From the NCBI GenBank assembly GCA_001179505.1, contig CDMY01000422.1, forward strand, positions 1-64,000: a DNA stretch of 64,000 nucleotides. The letters run 5' to 3'. This DNA comes from Vitrella brassicaformis (taxonomy: Eukaryota > Sar > Vitrellaceae). Positions 1 to 11,000 of this stretch are shown in pieces. Positions within the stretch are counted from its first letter, which is position 1. Each line of letters opens with the position of its first letter. A program made the position numbers and the translations under genes. Under the pieces are notes generated by a model. That model did no database searches. It saw only the letters and a list, made by a program, of their open reading frames with translations, and was not told where the DNA came from.

Positions 1-163
1 GCTTCAGTGTGTCAAGCTACATAGCTTGGAAGCGAACAGAGAACAACGGCTAGTAGCAAACCCTGATCGGACGCTTCTTGCCCACTGGGCGAGCCAGAGC
101 AAAAACGTCAGGCCCAGTTGCATTCAAGGAAGCACCCTAGGCGCAGGACCCTCCTCTCCGCAG

Positions 164-3100
164 ATGCGGCGCATGCTCCTGATTTCTCCTCTGTGCCTGT
201 TCAGGGAAGAGTGCCACGCCGCCTTCGTGACGGCGCCTGAACCTCTATCCGCCACCTCGCTTCAAAGCGTCAAGTCCCGGAGATCTCCGAGACCCTGTGC
301 TCTGTCAGCCGTCTTTACTGAGCAACATTCCTCTGCCTCATCGTCGCTGAACGACCTCTTGCAGGCGCCCGGCGGTTCAACTTCAACGCGTCTTATCCTT
401 TTCGGGGGCAAGGGAGGGGTTGGGAAGACGACAACAGCAGCCGCAACTGCTGTTCGCTTCGCAGATGAGGGCCTGCGGACATTGATTATTAGTACAGATC
501 CAGCGCACAGCCTCGGAGATGCACTTGGACAGCAACTGCATGCCCCGCCGGATGAGATGACGGCCGTCGAAGGAGTGGACAATCTATGGGCGCTGGAGGT
601 GGACGCGGGGCAGGCTGTTATCGAGATGAAGGCAGCGCTGGAGACTTTCGATGCCATCGAGTTGTCGCGAAAGCTCGGCATCGGAACAACAGTGCTTGAA
701 GGCATCGGAATTGGTGACATGGTGAAACTCTTCGAGAACCCGCCGCCCGGAATCGATGAGCTTGTGGCCATTGCAAAGGTGCTGCAACTGACGAGAGGAA
801 AGGGTGGTGGTAAGCGGACGAATCGTACGCGATCTAATGGTAGTATGTCGCTTTGTCTCAGGAAGTTCCGGGGGCTCTCGATTTGATCGCCTTGTCATCG
901 ATACGGCTCCGACTGGTCACACGTTGAGGCTTCTAGCGGCACCTCAGTTTCTCGACGGCTTTTTGGGCAAAGTGATTAAGCTCAAGAATCAGTTAGACGC
1001 ACTAACGAGAAGTCTGAAGAAAATGCTGGCGTCTGTCAGCGGGGGCACCGAAGGTGCAGAGCCATTGCTTGACCAGGTATCTGGCACGTTTGTGTGGAGG
1101 TGAATGCTGTATCTTGCGTCGTTTATGTGCTGGTATAGGATGCCGCCCTTCAACGTATCGAGGCTCTTAAGGATCGCTTGCTAGGGCTACGTGGCCTCCT
1201 TCGTAACAGCGAAACGACAGAGTTCTGTGTGGTCACGATCCCAACAGAGATGGCTATCGCAGAATCCAAGCGGCTGCTGGCATCACTTAAGGTGGTGCGA
1301 CACCGCATTAGCTCGCAAAAACAACACTCTCTTTCGCGTGTCAATGCGTGCGTATTCAGAAGGAGGGCATTGCAGTCAAGCATCTCATTGTGAACAAACT
1401 GATGACAGCAGGCTCCGCAGAACAAGTCGGAGAGATACAGGAAACTCGCCGGGTGGCTACTCTTGCGTCCTTTGTCGAGCAACTACAGAGCGATCAAGTG
1501 AAGAGCCTGCAACGGCTGCATACACTGGCACAAGAAGCCAACCTGAGGCTCTCATTCGTGCCTTACTTTGATGTCGAGGTGAGTAGAGAAGTGAGACCAA
1601 CACGTCAACCCGCGGGCTTGCGTGGGTGTAGGTGACGGGCCCTCTCGGTCTGAGGTACTTTGGAGAAGAGGCCTTCGGCCGAGCCAATGCTCCCATGTGG
1701 TGGGCACGGCATGCAGCTGGCTTACAGCTGTCCGTGCGGCGTGTGCCCTTGTGTGCTGCAGGTCGGATCTGTTTGAGGACCCTAAGCGCCGTTGTATCAT
1801 CATGGGCGGGAAGGGCGGAGTAGGTAAATCATCTTCCTCAGCAGCACTGGCGATCAAAATGGCTGAAAAAGGGTACGAGGAATTAGCTTCTGTCTTTTCC
1901 TACTCCTTGATGCTATGTGATTCAGTTTCAAGACGCTGGTTGTGAGCACCGACCCCGCACATTCCCTTGGGGACGCACTGAAGGTCAACCTTGGTGGTGG
2001 CCAGCTTGTCAGGATCGACTCGGAGGGTAAGCATGCAGCACAAGGATGAGGCTCACAGACTGCAGCGTGACGCCTTTTAGGTACGGACCTGCGACTATTG
2101 CTGGAAAGCGCTACCAGTAGAGGCCAGCTTTTTGCACTCGAGATCGATACCGAAGTAAGAGAGGAAATCCCAGGACGGTCAGTCGGCGAATGCATTTGGG
2201 TGCTATTCCAGGGTACAGTGGCAGAGTTTCGCGAGGCGCTTTCTACCTCTCTTGCGACTACAAGGGCTTCTCTTAAGAGCAGCCGCAACTTGCGAGCACT
2301 GACGGGCACAGACGGCGTAGGTAAGCGTACGCATGAAGCACGAAGTTTATACACCACTGCAGTTGTCTAGGGTCGTTGTTCGACATCGAGGACCTCTTCG
2401 ATACTGCCCCCCCTGGCACAGACGAACTCGTTGCACTATCAAAGGTACCCAGCTTATAACTCATATGGCCGGCCCTCCTGCACTGCTGTCAGGTGTTTGG
2501 CATCCTGAACCGTCCCACGGATGACGGGCGCCCATTCGATCGTCTGATCATCGATACAGCTCCAACGGGCCATACACTCAGGCTACTTGCATTTCCGGAG
2601 TTCCTCGACAGCTTCTTCCAGAGGTTGCGCGAAATCCGCGATAGGTTCCAAAGTAGTGGCTTCGGATCATTGGGAGCAATGCTGGCAGGAGAGATGGAAG
2701 ATATGGATCTGACCAGAAGGAACGGTGGGCAACCAGAGACGGCTGGGCAGGGCGAAGAACATAATTGGAGGCATAGAATGGTGTTTGTAGACTCTTCATC
2801 GGATGGGGCATCCGGTCGTGATCGTTTGAAGGAGTTCCAGGACAAGATGGCTGAGCTTGATGATCTTTTCCACGATCCCGCACAGGCGGAATTCTGCATT
2901 GTGACCATTCCTACGGGTATAGTAAATGAGCGGTCATGCTATGAGTAAACGAGCACGCTCAGGCGTCTGTGTTCTGCTCAGAGTTGGCAGTGGCTGAGAC
3001 GGAGCGTCTTGTCAAGTCACTCAAACACGAGGGGATGCTCGTCAGACGCCTGATCGTCAACCAGGTAAGTTGTCTCGGTGCCCTATTGCGAGGTGCACAT

Positions 3101-3449
3101 AAGTGACCTTCTTCAGGTGTTTAGTGTAGATGCGGATGAGGACGATGGGCAGAAATTCGCGTCACTATCTGAATACGCGCAGCGCTTCATAGAGGGGCAG
3201 AGCTCAAAGGTTGATGAAATCAACCAGGTAGAGAACGTGACATCTACCCTTTGCACCCTGGTGTCCCTTGTTTGTTTCACCCTGTAGTTGGCGAGGGAAC
3301 GAGGTGTTGGGGTTGTGTACGTGCCTTACTTCGACCGCCAGGTGAGTGGGTATGCATGCCTCTTGGACATTGCCCTGTCTGAATGTCCCTTCCAGATTGA
3401 TGCGATTCAAGGGTTGAGAAGAGTCGGTCATGCACTCTTTACAGGGTAG
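164..3449 (+). CDS. Tandem-domain ArsA/GET3-family ATPase, possibly plastid-targeted
   Basis: Multi-exon gene for two consecutive ArsA/GET3 ATPase domains. Domain 1 has the deviant P-loop GGKGGVGKTT (about 408-437), the A-loop/switch I motif STDPAHSLGD and switch II DTAPTGHTLRLL (about 900-935). Domain 2 repeats all three: GGKGGVGKSS (about 1803-1832), STDPAHSLGD (about 1945-1975) and DTAPTGHTLRLL (about 2553-2588). Both halves contain the family segments CIVTIPT/CVVTIPT and LIVN. About twelve introns with GT..AG ends join the pieces; the stop follows HALFTG at 3447-3449. Single-domain GET3 inserts tail-anchored proteins; bacterial ArsA is a two-domain fusion. No CxxC zinc motif of cytosolic GET3 was seen. 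I chose the ATG at 164 because it starts MRRMLLISPLCLF, a hydrophobic stretch followed by a Ser/Arg-rich region of about 70 residues, which could be a bipartite plastid leader (inference). The frame is open upstream to 26 but without an ATG. Confidence 0.9.
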
Positions 3450-3760
3450 TCACCGACGATATGGACCGTGCCCTGTTGAGTGTACGACAGAGTGTGTTCT
3501 CTGTCTTCTAACTGTTAAGGGAAACTATGTGCATTGACACTTCATTCAGCTGAGGGATTTCAGCATTTCATGAAGAGAACGAGCGTATGTGATTGTAGAA
3601 ACGCGACAGTACACAACGAGAAGGCGTTACTCGAAATCTTCTGCATGTAAGGGACACGTAGTTTGCAGTATGGCACATGTAAGAGTCATTAGTCAACAAC
3701 AGAAAGCGACAATTGCAGTAAGCAATCGGTAAACCCCTCGTTGGAACACAACAAAATCAT
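3450..3760. other. Convergent 3' interval
   Basis: The ATPase (+) and the lipid kinase (-) end here tail to tail. I see no ORF, repeat or RNA gene; it probably holds the two 3' UTRs. Confidence 0.5.
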
Positions 3761-5595
3761 TCAATCGATGGGTTCCAGAGAAGCACTATCAGCGTCTTCT
3801 CTACCAACGAGCAAAGGGATAGCAGCTTGTCGTACCCTCACATGCACTTCACCACTGTGATCGTAGAATTCACCGTCCACACAGAAACGCCCTGGAGACG
3901 TGAGAAAAATACTGATCTGTCGGACAGCGAACACTTCCACTGCTGGATGGCTGAAGTGAGCTCCTCTGTCAAGCTGGGAAGACCAAAGGAAGAGTGTAGG
4001 GTCCTAAGGAAAAGTGTACTTGCCTGGAGCATCAGGGTTAGCAGCTGTCTCCGAGGAAGCAGTGCTTTCACACACAAGACCTATGTCATACACAGCAATC
4101 GACCTCGTCACAGGCTGGCACTGCATCGAATCTCTTATACCTGTGCGATGCCGTTGTCAAGCTGAGTGTTGAAAGCGACGCGCTTGTTGTCAGTCCAATG
4201 CTGTACAGCATTGTTGTTGATTAAATGACTATGTCGCACGTGTCTCATGATGTAGATCGACTATATAGATGTGCATTGACCAGTACCTGCACTTTATCCA
4301 CTGACAATAAGTGAAGCAACTCAGTCCGCTCACGCTTCTCTCCCTCGGGTGTGACATACTTCATGCGGAACAAATACGCGGGACGTTGCATGATACACCA
4401 AAGTCCGGCAACATCGAACCGCTTTGGGCCTGATATGAGGATAGGAAAAAACATATGTGATGAGGTACGATTTCAGATGGTACGTACCGATCCACCGCAA
4501 CCGCTCAGCAACGAGATTCACGTCCAACAGCATGCCCAGATAGACACCATTGCTCCCCCAAACCTTGCCATCTGCTCGTCCCTCTCCCCCGCCATCGCAC
4601 TCGAGCAGGTCTATGGGCACCGCAACTCCCTGGACGATTCGATTGACAGCCCATCGCACAACATCCTCCATCCCGGAAAGCCCCTTGCTCCACAGCGCAC
4701 GCTCCTTGTTTCGCCCCCCAACAGACATTGGCGCTTGTGGTGCGAACAGGAAGTCGCTTGCGAGAGAGTTGGCAGTCCCCATGGGAACAATGCCTACTGG
4801 GGGAACTCTTAAGACATCGGACGACGGGATAGCAGAACAGTCGAATACACTCATAAGGCCGCCAATGACCTGCCCAGCACGGAAACGTAAAACCATTGCA
4901 AAGAGAATGAGGCTGTGCAAGGATGGATCTATCTACCTCTTGCATGGTTCCATCACCCCCGACCACCACGACGGCTGACACGTCTGCACGATGATCACCG
5001 GGTGGGAGAAGAGGGATTGTCAGGCACTCGGCGGAAGCAGCTTCGGAGGGATCTGGAGTACGAATGGCCAATTGCGCATGAGATGGCTCAAACAGACGCC
5101 GCGTGAGCTGGACGCCAGAACCGAGGCACGTCGTGTATAGCACTTCGATACAAGCACAAGGCAGCGTCTGAAGGAATAGGTAAAAACTCGCATCCTCAGG
5201 CACCACTCCACGTGCATGGTGTCACTAATTCCAACCTGGAGTGTCGGTAGAACAAGGCGCTCCGTTACTTCTCGTCCTCTTCCCGCTCCCGCGGTAGGAT
5301 TGGCTATTATCACCATCCTCGTTCCATCCCAAATTGTCGACGTTGTTCCCCACTTCCCTGACAGTGGCTGATAGTACGGCGCAGAGGCGCCGGAGCTGAG
5401 ACCCTCCGATACAGGGCCTGAAAGCCACACAACTGCTGTAATAACACCTCCGACGAAGGAGATCACTGCCAGAGCTGCCAACAGAGAGGGGACAAAAAGC
5501 GCAGCGGAGAAGCGAGGAAGGCTGATGGCCAAGGACGCGCAGATAGCGGGTTGAACGAAGGTGAAGTAGAGCCACACCCACAATGCGCGCCACAT
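3761..5595 (-). CDS. Diacylglycerol/sphingosine/ceramide kinase-like lipid kinase with N-terminal membrane segments
   Basis: Minus-strand multi-exon gene. The first exon (ATG at 5595) encodes two hydrophobic stretches, WLYFTFVQPAICASLAISL and LLAALAVISFVGGVITAVVW, so the protein is probably membrane anchored. The DAGK catalytic fold follows: VIIANPTAGAGRG (about 5275-5310), the nucleotide-binding signature VVVGGDGTMQEV (about 4940-4975) and GIVPMGTANSLASDF (about 4750-4795). A later exon holds GSNGVYLGMLLDVN. The last exon (about 3761-3890) reads FCVDGEFYDHSGEVHVRV, the usual C-terminal strand pair of this superfamily, and ends EPID-stop. The family phosphorylates diacylglycerol, sphingoid bases or ceramide using ATP; motifs alone do not decide the substrate. 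An upstream ATG at 5685 is in frame but lies inside the repeat element that starts at 5665, so I preferred 5595. The gene is divergent from the ARM-repeat gene, with the transposable element between them. Confidence 0.85.
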
Positions 5596-6288
5596 CAGAG
5601 GACAAGATCTCACGAAACCCGTCCCGCGTCGTTCGCCCTGAGCAGGGCGAAGGTTACACGGGGATTCCGAGTAAGGGGCACCCACGGCGTGGGCGCGCCC
5701 TGGGATCTTTTCCTATTTCTCATTTCATCTAATTTTCTTGTGAAATGCTGTGCAATTGTTATGCCGCGAATCGGGCGGGGGTCGAATGCAGCGTGCGTAG
5801 TGGTGGTTGAATTATGGTTCACAGAGACGTGCACACGAGTGTTTGCATACCGACGCATGCAACAATGGCGAGAGTTTCAAAAACATGAACACAACAATGG
5901 CGAGAGCTCGATAAACATGCAGATCTTTAAGACAGACGTGGCGATAACATGCAGGTACTCAGACTGGCTGCACCAAGTGCACCAAGAACACAAGAAGCCC
6001 CCCCCCTGCTGCTCCCGTTTTCAAGACGTGCTTCGCGAAGTATATCAATGCATCGCTGGATACAATTGGATGTGCCTGTTGAAGGGGCTATCGAAGACTG
6101 CCCTCGATGACTATCAATCGGCTTGTCAATCAAATGCGAGCCGCCAGGATCAGCCCAACGATGACCTGCACCAGCAACGCAACAAGCTAAGTGAAATCGG
6201 CCACAGCCGCGGCACGTCAGATGAAGTAAGCCTCCTGATTGAGTAGCTTCTCTCCGAGTCAAATCTCTCCACACACGGTGGTCACTCG

Positions 6289-6850
6289 ATGAGTGCCGCC
6301 GATCTCACTCGACTGCTGGCGCAGCCGGCGTCCGCGTTCAAGCCGCCTGAGACAGTCTACGACAAGGCCTTCTCCATTGAGTGGGCGAGCCGTTACCGAT
6401 TGAACGAAGAGCAGATGCGGGCGTTCCAAATCATCTGCAGCCACTCCCTGAACCACCACAAAGACCTGAGGGACAACAAATACATCGCGCCATTGCGCAT
6501 GTGCCTTTCACCGGCAACCGTCATGAAAGCCGTGAAGGCTTAGTACAGGCACTTACCGGTGTGGCTGCAGACAACACCGAAGGCTCGAATTCGCTTCTGC
6601 GCCTCTTTGATGACTTCGAGAGTGGCGAGAAGAGGCTACCGCGCCAAGCGGGGCAGCAGCAGACAGATGGTGACCGCATTTGAGCAGAGAGGAGTCCTGC
6701 AAGCATATCCACTACATGATAGTTGGCGAGATCTCTTTCGTCAACCGCCAGAAGCTGGAAAAAAGGCGATGCGGCACTGAGGGACCTGCGAAAAGGCACT
6801 CAAGAAGGACATAAGGGATGGCGATATTTCGTTTGGAGGGAGTATGATCC
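6289..6850 (+). pseudogene. Decayed PIF1/Helitron-type helicase fragment
   Basis: The frame from 6289 contains YRLNEEQMRAFQIICSHSL and then PLRMCL, the stretch that precedes the Walker A loop in PIF1-like helicases of Helitrons. The expected GPGGTGKT loop is missing; instead the frame runs PATVMKAVKA and stops at 6543. Further on, another frame (about 6715-6760) reads IVGEISFVNRQKLEK, resembling the Walker B region (DEIS.V..Q.L) of the same family with Asp replaced by Gly. Several frame changes separate the pieces, so this is a relic. It lies inside the transposable element 5665-8017 and is on the same strand as the element as drawn. The match is from remembered family consensus, not a search. 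Confidence 0.55.
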
Positions 6851-7011
6851 TGTATTCGTTTTTGCGTCACGTGTCCTCCCTCCGAACGCGAGCTTTCTAC
6901 GTTCACTTAGGGTACATCAGTTTAACGTTCACTCACATAAAAAAAGTAACACCACACCGCTACCGTTTTTCCTTTTCTCTTTGAACGTTTTGCTTCCGAA
7001 CGCGTTGAAGA

Positions 7012-7036
7012 CTCATTCATTCATTCATTCATTCAT
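7012..7036. repeat. ATTC microsatellite
   Basis: Six consecutive CATT/ATTC units inside the transposable element copy 1. Confidence 0.85.
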
Positions 7037-8023
7037 CAAGCGTCTCCTATGAGCGCATGAAAATGCATCCATGGAAACGGTCTAGCAACCCTGCGAAAAC
7101 GAGGGCGGCGAGTCCGGCTCACCCCTAGCTGGGTTTCGGAGAAAAATGCCAGTCCGTTTTTACCCCGATGGCGCGGGGTATACTTCCCCCGGGCGAGAGG
7201 AGGTGGTGTGCCAAGTATATGTTGTGGGGGTGCGTGTTGTGTGTGTACTGGTAAGTGTCCATCTCTGTCTGCCTCCCCTCCTGCGTGTGCCAGGTGCCTG
7301 CCTCCCTCTCCAATAAAAGAGCCGCATGCACACCCTCCGTCGCCTCGTGTCTCAGTTTAATTGCCGGGTTGCCTCGCGTTATGCGTGAAGAGACCGGGTT
7401 GCCACGCACTATGTAAGAGTGTCGGGTTGTCCCGTATGCATGCAAGTGTGTTCATGGGCGTACGGATATCGTAGAAGTGCGCCGTCCCCTTCGGTGCGCG
7501 CGCGCATGCCTTCTTCTGTCCACTCGTCTGCTACTCGTGTGTTCTTCTGCAGGGACGTGGCTGTCGTGGAAAGGCTCTTCTATCTCGGGCTGAGGACGCC
7601 CCCGTCGCTTCGCGGGGCTTTCCACTGCAAATCGCACATCGTTGTAGCCGTCAGGTGGAGGCGGATGCAGCGGCGAGGTTTTGGAGGCGTCATTCGGGCA
7701 TACAGAGGAGAGTTTCCTCCTTCTTGTCATGATCGTCTGCGAGCTCACACACAACATGCGTGTTCTCACTCGCCCTGCAGTGAGGCATGCTTGGCGTCCT
7801 CGAAGGTCAACAGCATCTCCCACACCGAAGGTATTTTCGTGTATTTTCGCGCAAACGTAACACAAAAACATGAAGCTTCTTTTGTTGATGCATTGCCGTG
7901 TCCATAGTATGTAGAAGCAACACGTCACGGCTACTGATTTGCCTTTTCCTCTCATACGATCGTGATCGAACGTGGACGCGTTGTTTAGACGCAAATTGGC
8001 ACTAGCCCAATTCGCGGAAGACC

Positions 8024-11000
8024 ATGGCGTCACTTCGCCCGCCACCGGCTGGTGCAGCATCAGGGAGCAAAGCTGCTCTTACGGAGCCCCCCAATGGCAA
8101 GAGCATCATCGCCCCCCCAAGCCCCAAGGACGCTAAAAAAAAAGACCGGCGCATCATCAAGGAGTTAGTCAACGAATCGGCACCGTCAAGGCCAAAGAGG
8201 ATTCGCCGCATCAACCCCTTCCTAGCGTCTATTCCAGAAGAGACCGAGGCCGACCTGTCGGATGAGCCCCCCGGCAAGCAAAAAAAGAGAGACGGGATGG
8301 AAGGGCCCGAAGGGCTGGGCTTGCAAGAAAGCGGCATTCCTGACGAGATGATGGCAGCGGTTGACGAAGGAGAGGGAGAGAGCGAGGAGGATGGAAAGCA
8401 GAAGCGGGTGTTCCACATCTATCGCGACATCAAGCAGGACTTCCCTGACCTGCTCAAGATATATTTCAATCGTGTCAAGACCACAGAGGAGTTCTTCGAG
8501 TACTTCATCCACCAGCTGGAGAGCCCCAAAGCGAGAGACAGATGGATCGTCACCAAATACCTGGGGGTGAGGAGTCGGGTAACCGACGACTCACCGCTGG
8601 AACTGTACTTGTCCTGCCATGATGTGCAGGTCATTGCGATTTGCGATGCCAGCTCAGCTCGCCTGTTCGGTCAGCTCAAGGGAATGGACCCACTGCTCAA
8701 GTGTCTCAAGACAAATGATGACCTGCAGGAGCACATCCCCAGCCTGCTCGCAACTCTCTGCGTTGACGACAAGAACCGCCTCGCAGTCATCAACAAGGGC
8801 GGCCTCAACAGCCTTCTGCGCATCTGCAAGAAGTTCCTTCATGCTCCAACGCATCCCCAGCAAAGTATGGCAGGGAAGCCTGCGGCGGGTCAGCCGTCAT
8901 CGGCTCCTCCCTCTGGCGCTCCTGCCACCGGCATGGATGTGTGTGCAACCGCCCACTCTGTGTCTCAGCGTCTGGTGTCGGCATCGTTTGCCTTGGCCTC
9001 GTTGGCGGCATACGACGACAGCGCTTCAAGACTATCGGAACATCTGGTAGCCGTTCAGTAGGAAGCGGGTGCCGTGAGCGTGGGCCGTGGGGGATGGATG
9101 GCATGCACTTGTGCGCAGGGCATCACATCCTTTCTGGAGTTGTGCAGCCATCCGTCTCCAGTGATTCAGACCAGCACGGCCTCTGCCTTGTGCCTGCTTA
9201 CTCAGTCCGATGCAAATCAGAGCATGCTCGTCTACAAAGATGGCCTAGCCCTTATTGGTATAGTGCGCGTGTCCTCTTGATATTGTCGTCACGACTGGTG
9301 CTGGCTGTTTCAGGCCGAATGATTCTTTCGTCGAGTGATCCCCGTGTGTTGCAGTGGACATCGGCCACTCTCGCTAATCTTGCTAGAAATCCCATGAACA
9401 TCCGGCAGATGGTGCGGCCACACGTGTTGGAGACCATACATGCCGTCGCCACGTCAAACATCCCAATCGTCAGGAAGAACGCTGCGTGGACGCTGCTTTT
9501 CTTGTCACTCCACAAGGCAGGTGCATGCGACATATGGGTCTCTGCTCCTTCATTTGCCATTGCTTCTCTCCCTTCTTCCAGGTGCCTGCTCAGAGCTTCT
9601 CGGTCGAGGCCAGTGCAGGCATGGAGCAACGAACATCACAGAGCAGCGATGGCACGGCAGAACCATCATCCGGTACGACAAGCAGTGCTGCTGACAACCT
9701 CAGCGTGGCGCCATCGGATGTCAAGAGTGAGATCAGCGCCGGCCACGATGAACCGCATGACGAAGGCCGGCCGTCTTCACCTCTGCCTGAGGTCAGCGAA
9801 GCCGGTGAGTCGAGTAGCCTCTGTCGTCACGGCAACCCCATCTACATGAGTTGGACCCGGGATATGCTGGTGCTGAGTTTGGGCCACGGGCCAGGGGCAA
9901 GCGAGGGGGGCGAGCAGCGGCAGGCTGAGCAGGGCACACTGCACATCCTGCATCTGGCTTTTGCCAACTTCACGGCCATCGAGAAATACAGATTTGTCAA
10001 CCCTCCTGTCGTCCAGCAGTATATGGTTAGCAGTTGAGTGTGCCTCTTTCATAGTGGCCATTCGCATTGTGTGCTGTCGTCTGGCCGTTCTGTGTCAGTC
10101 CGCTCTGCGTGCCAAGCAGGATCTTGTGCAAGACACGGCAGCTTCATTCATATTCAGTGTCGCTCAGAAAGAGCCACAGGAGCTGCTGAAGGTTAGGCTT
10201 CTCCCACACCACAGTGCATGAATGGACATGGTGTCCGTCTGTGTCTCTCCGCTGTAGTAGGCCCTGATATCTCTTGCATGTGACAGCGACTCGACCGTTT
10301 CCCGAGTCGCCTTGTGGACTATCGCCACCCTGTTCCTCAACAAGCAGTTCTACCAGACTGTACTGGACAACGGAGGTCACGTCACCACACATTGACTATC
10401 TCACAAGCACTAGACTAGTCGCATCCGAGCCCAACAGTCCATTGTTATATTGCGCTTCAGGCATAACTCCCCTGATCCTCTTCACTGCCCACCGCAACCC
10501 AGAGATCCAACAGCTGTGTGCGAGGACTTTTGTCCGCGTTGCGCTGGACAAGGCCCTTTTTGTCAGGGTCAAGGACCTCAATCCCATCGCTGGCCTCCTC
10601 CTGCTCTGCGACTCAAAAGTCACCGAGAGAAATGCATGGAAATCTCAACCACAATGATTAAATGAATGAATGGATTCATCTGCATGTTATATGTAGGAGC
10701 CGGAAGTGCGTCGCAGCGCCATCGTCTGCCTGTGGATAGCATCCATCATCGCAAAGGAGAATACGGTAGGCGAACGAGGGGGGGCGCATTGGGGATGTCG
10801 ATTGTTGTGTCACCTTGATGCAGGAGATGACAGCGTCGATTCTGTCGAGCTGCCACATGGATATTCCGCCAGGGCAGCTGAGGGATGTGCTCCTATCCAA
10901 ACTCGAGCCAGCAGCAGACACCTTCAGGCGAACACACAAACTGCCCTCGGTCAAGACACGGAGGGGGACCCGACAGCCGCACCTCACTGTATGTGTCTGT

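Larger units (their letters stand above)
5665..8017 (+). mobile_element. Helentron-like transposable element, copy 1
   Basis: The left part (5665-6246) and right part (about 7830-8017) match, in the same order and orientation, 48073-48622 and about 49070-49275. Both copies start TTCCGAGTAAGGGGCACCC and end GCCCAATTCGCGG. A 13-base inverted repeat is asymmetric: the right arm GCCCAATTCGCGG is terminal (8005-8017) while the left arm CCGCGAATCGGGC is subterminal (5764-5776, one mismatch). Near the right end AATTGG..CCAATT can form a hairpin. The middle carries a decayed helicase (separate entry). No target duplication longer than 1 bp is visible. Copy 1 has about 60 extra bases (about 5701-5763) between the left end and the inner repeat arm. 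Assignment to Helentron-type rolling-circle elements is inference from the asymmetric inverted repeats, the lack of target duplication and the PIF1-type helicase. Confidence 0.7.

Noticed and set aside
26-163. Upstream extension of the ArsA reading frame
   Set aside because: The frame is open but begins at TTG, not ATG. The first ATG at 164 gives a plausible leader.
5764-8017. Ordinary cut-and-paste DNA transposon defined by the 13-bp inverted repeats
   Set aside because: The left arm is not terminal, because both copies share sequence outside it. The empty site shows no target duplication beyond one base.
9059-9061. TAG as a reassigned codon
   Set aside because: Other genes in the window end at TAG exactly where the family ends (for example ArsA at 3449 and TFIIIC at 60117), so TAG works as a stop.
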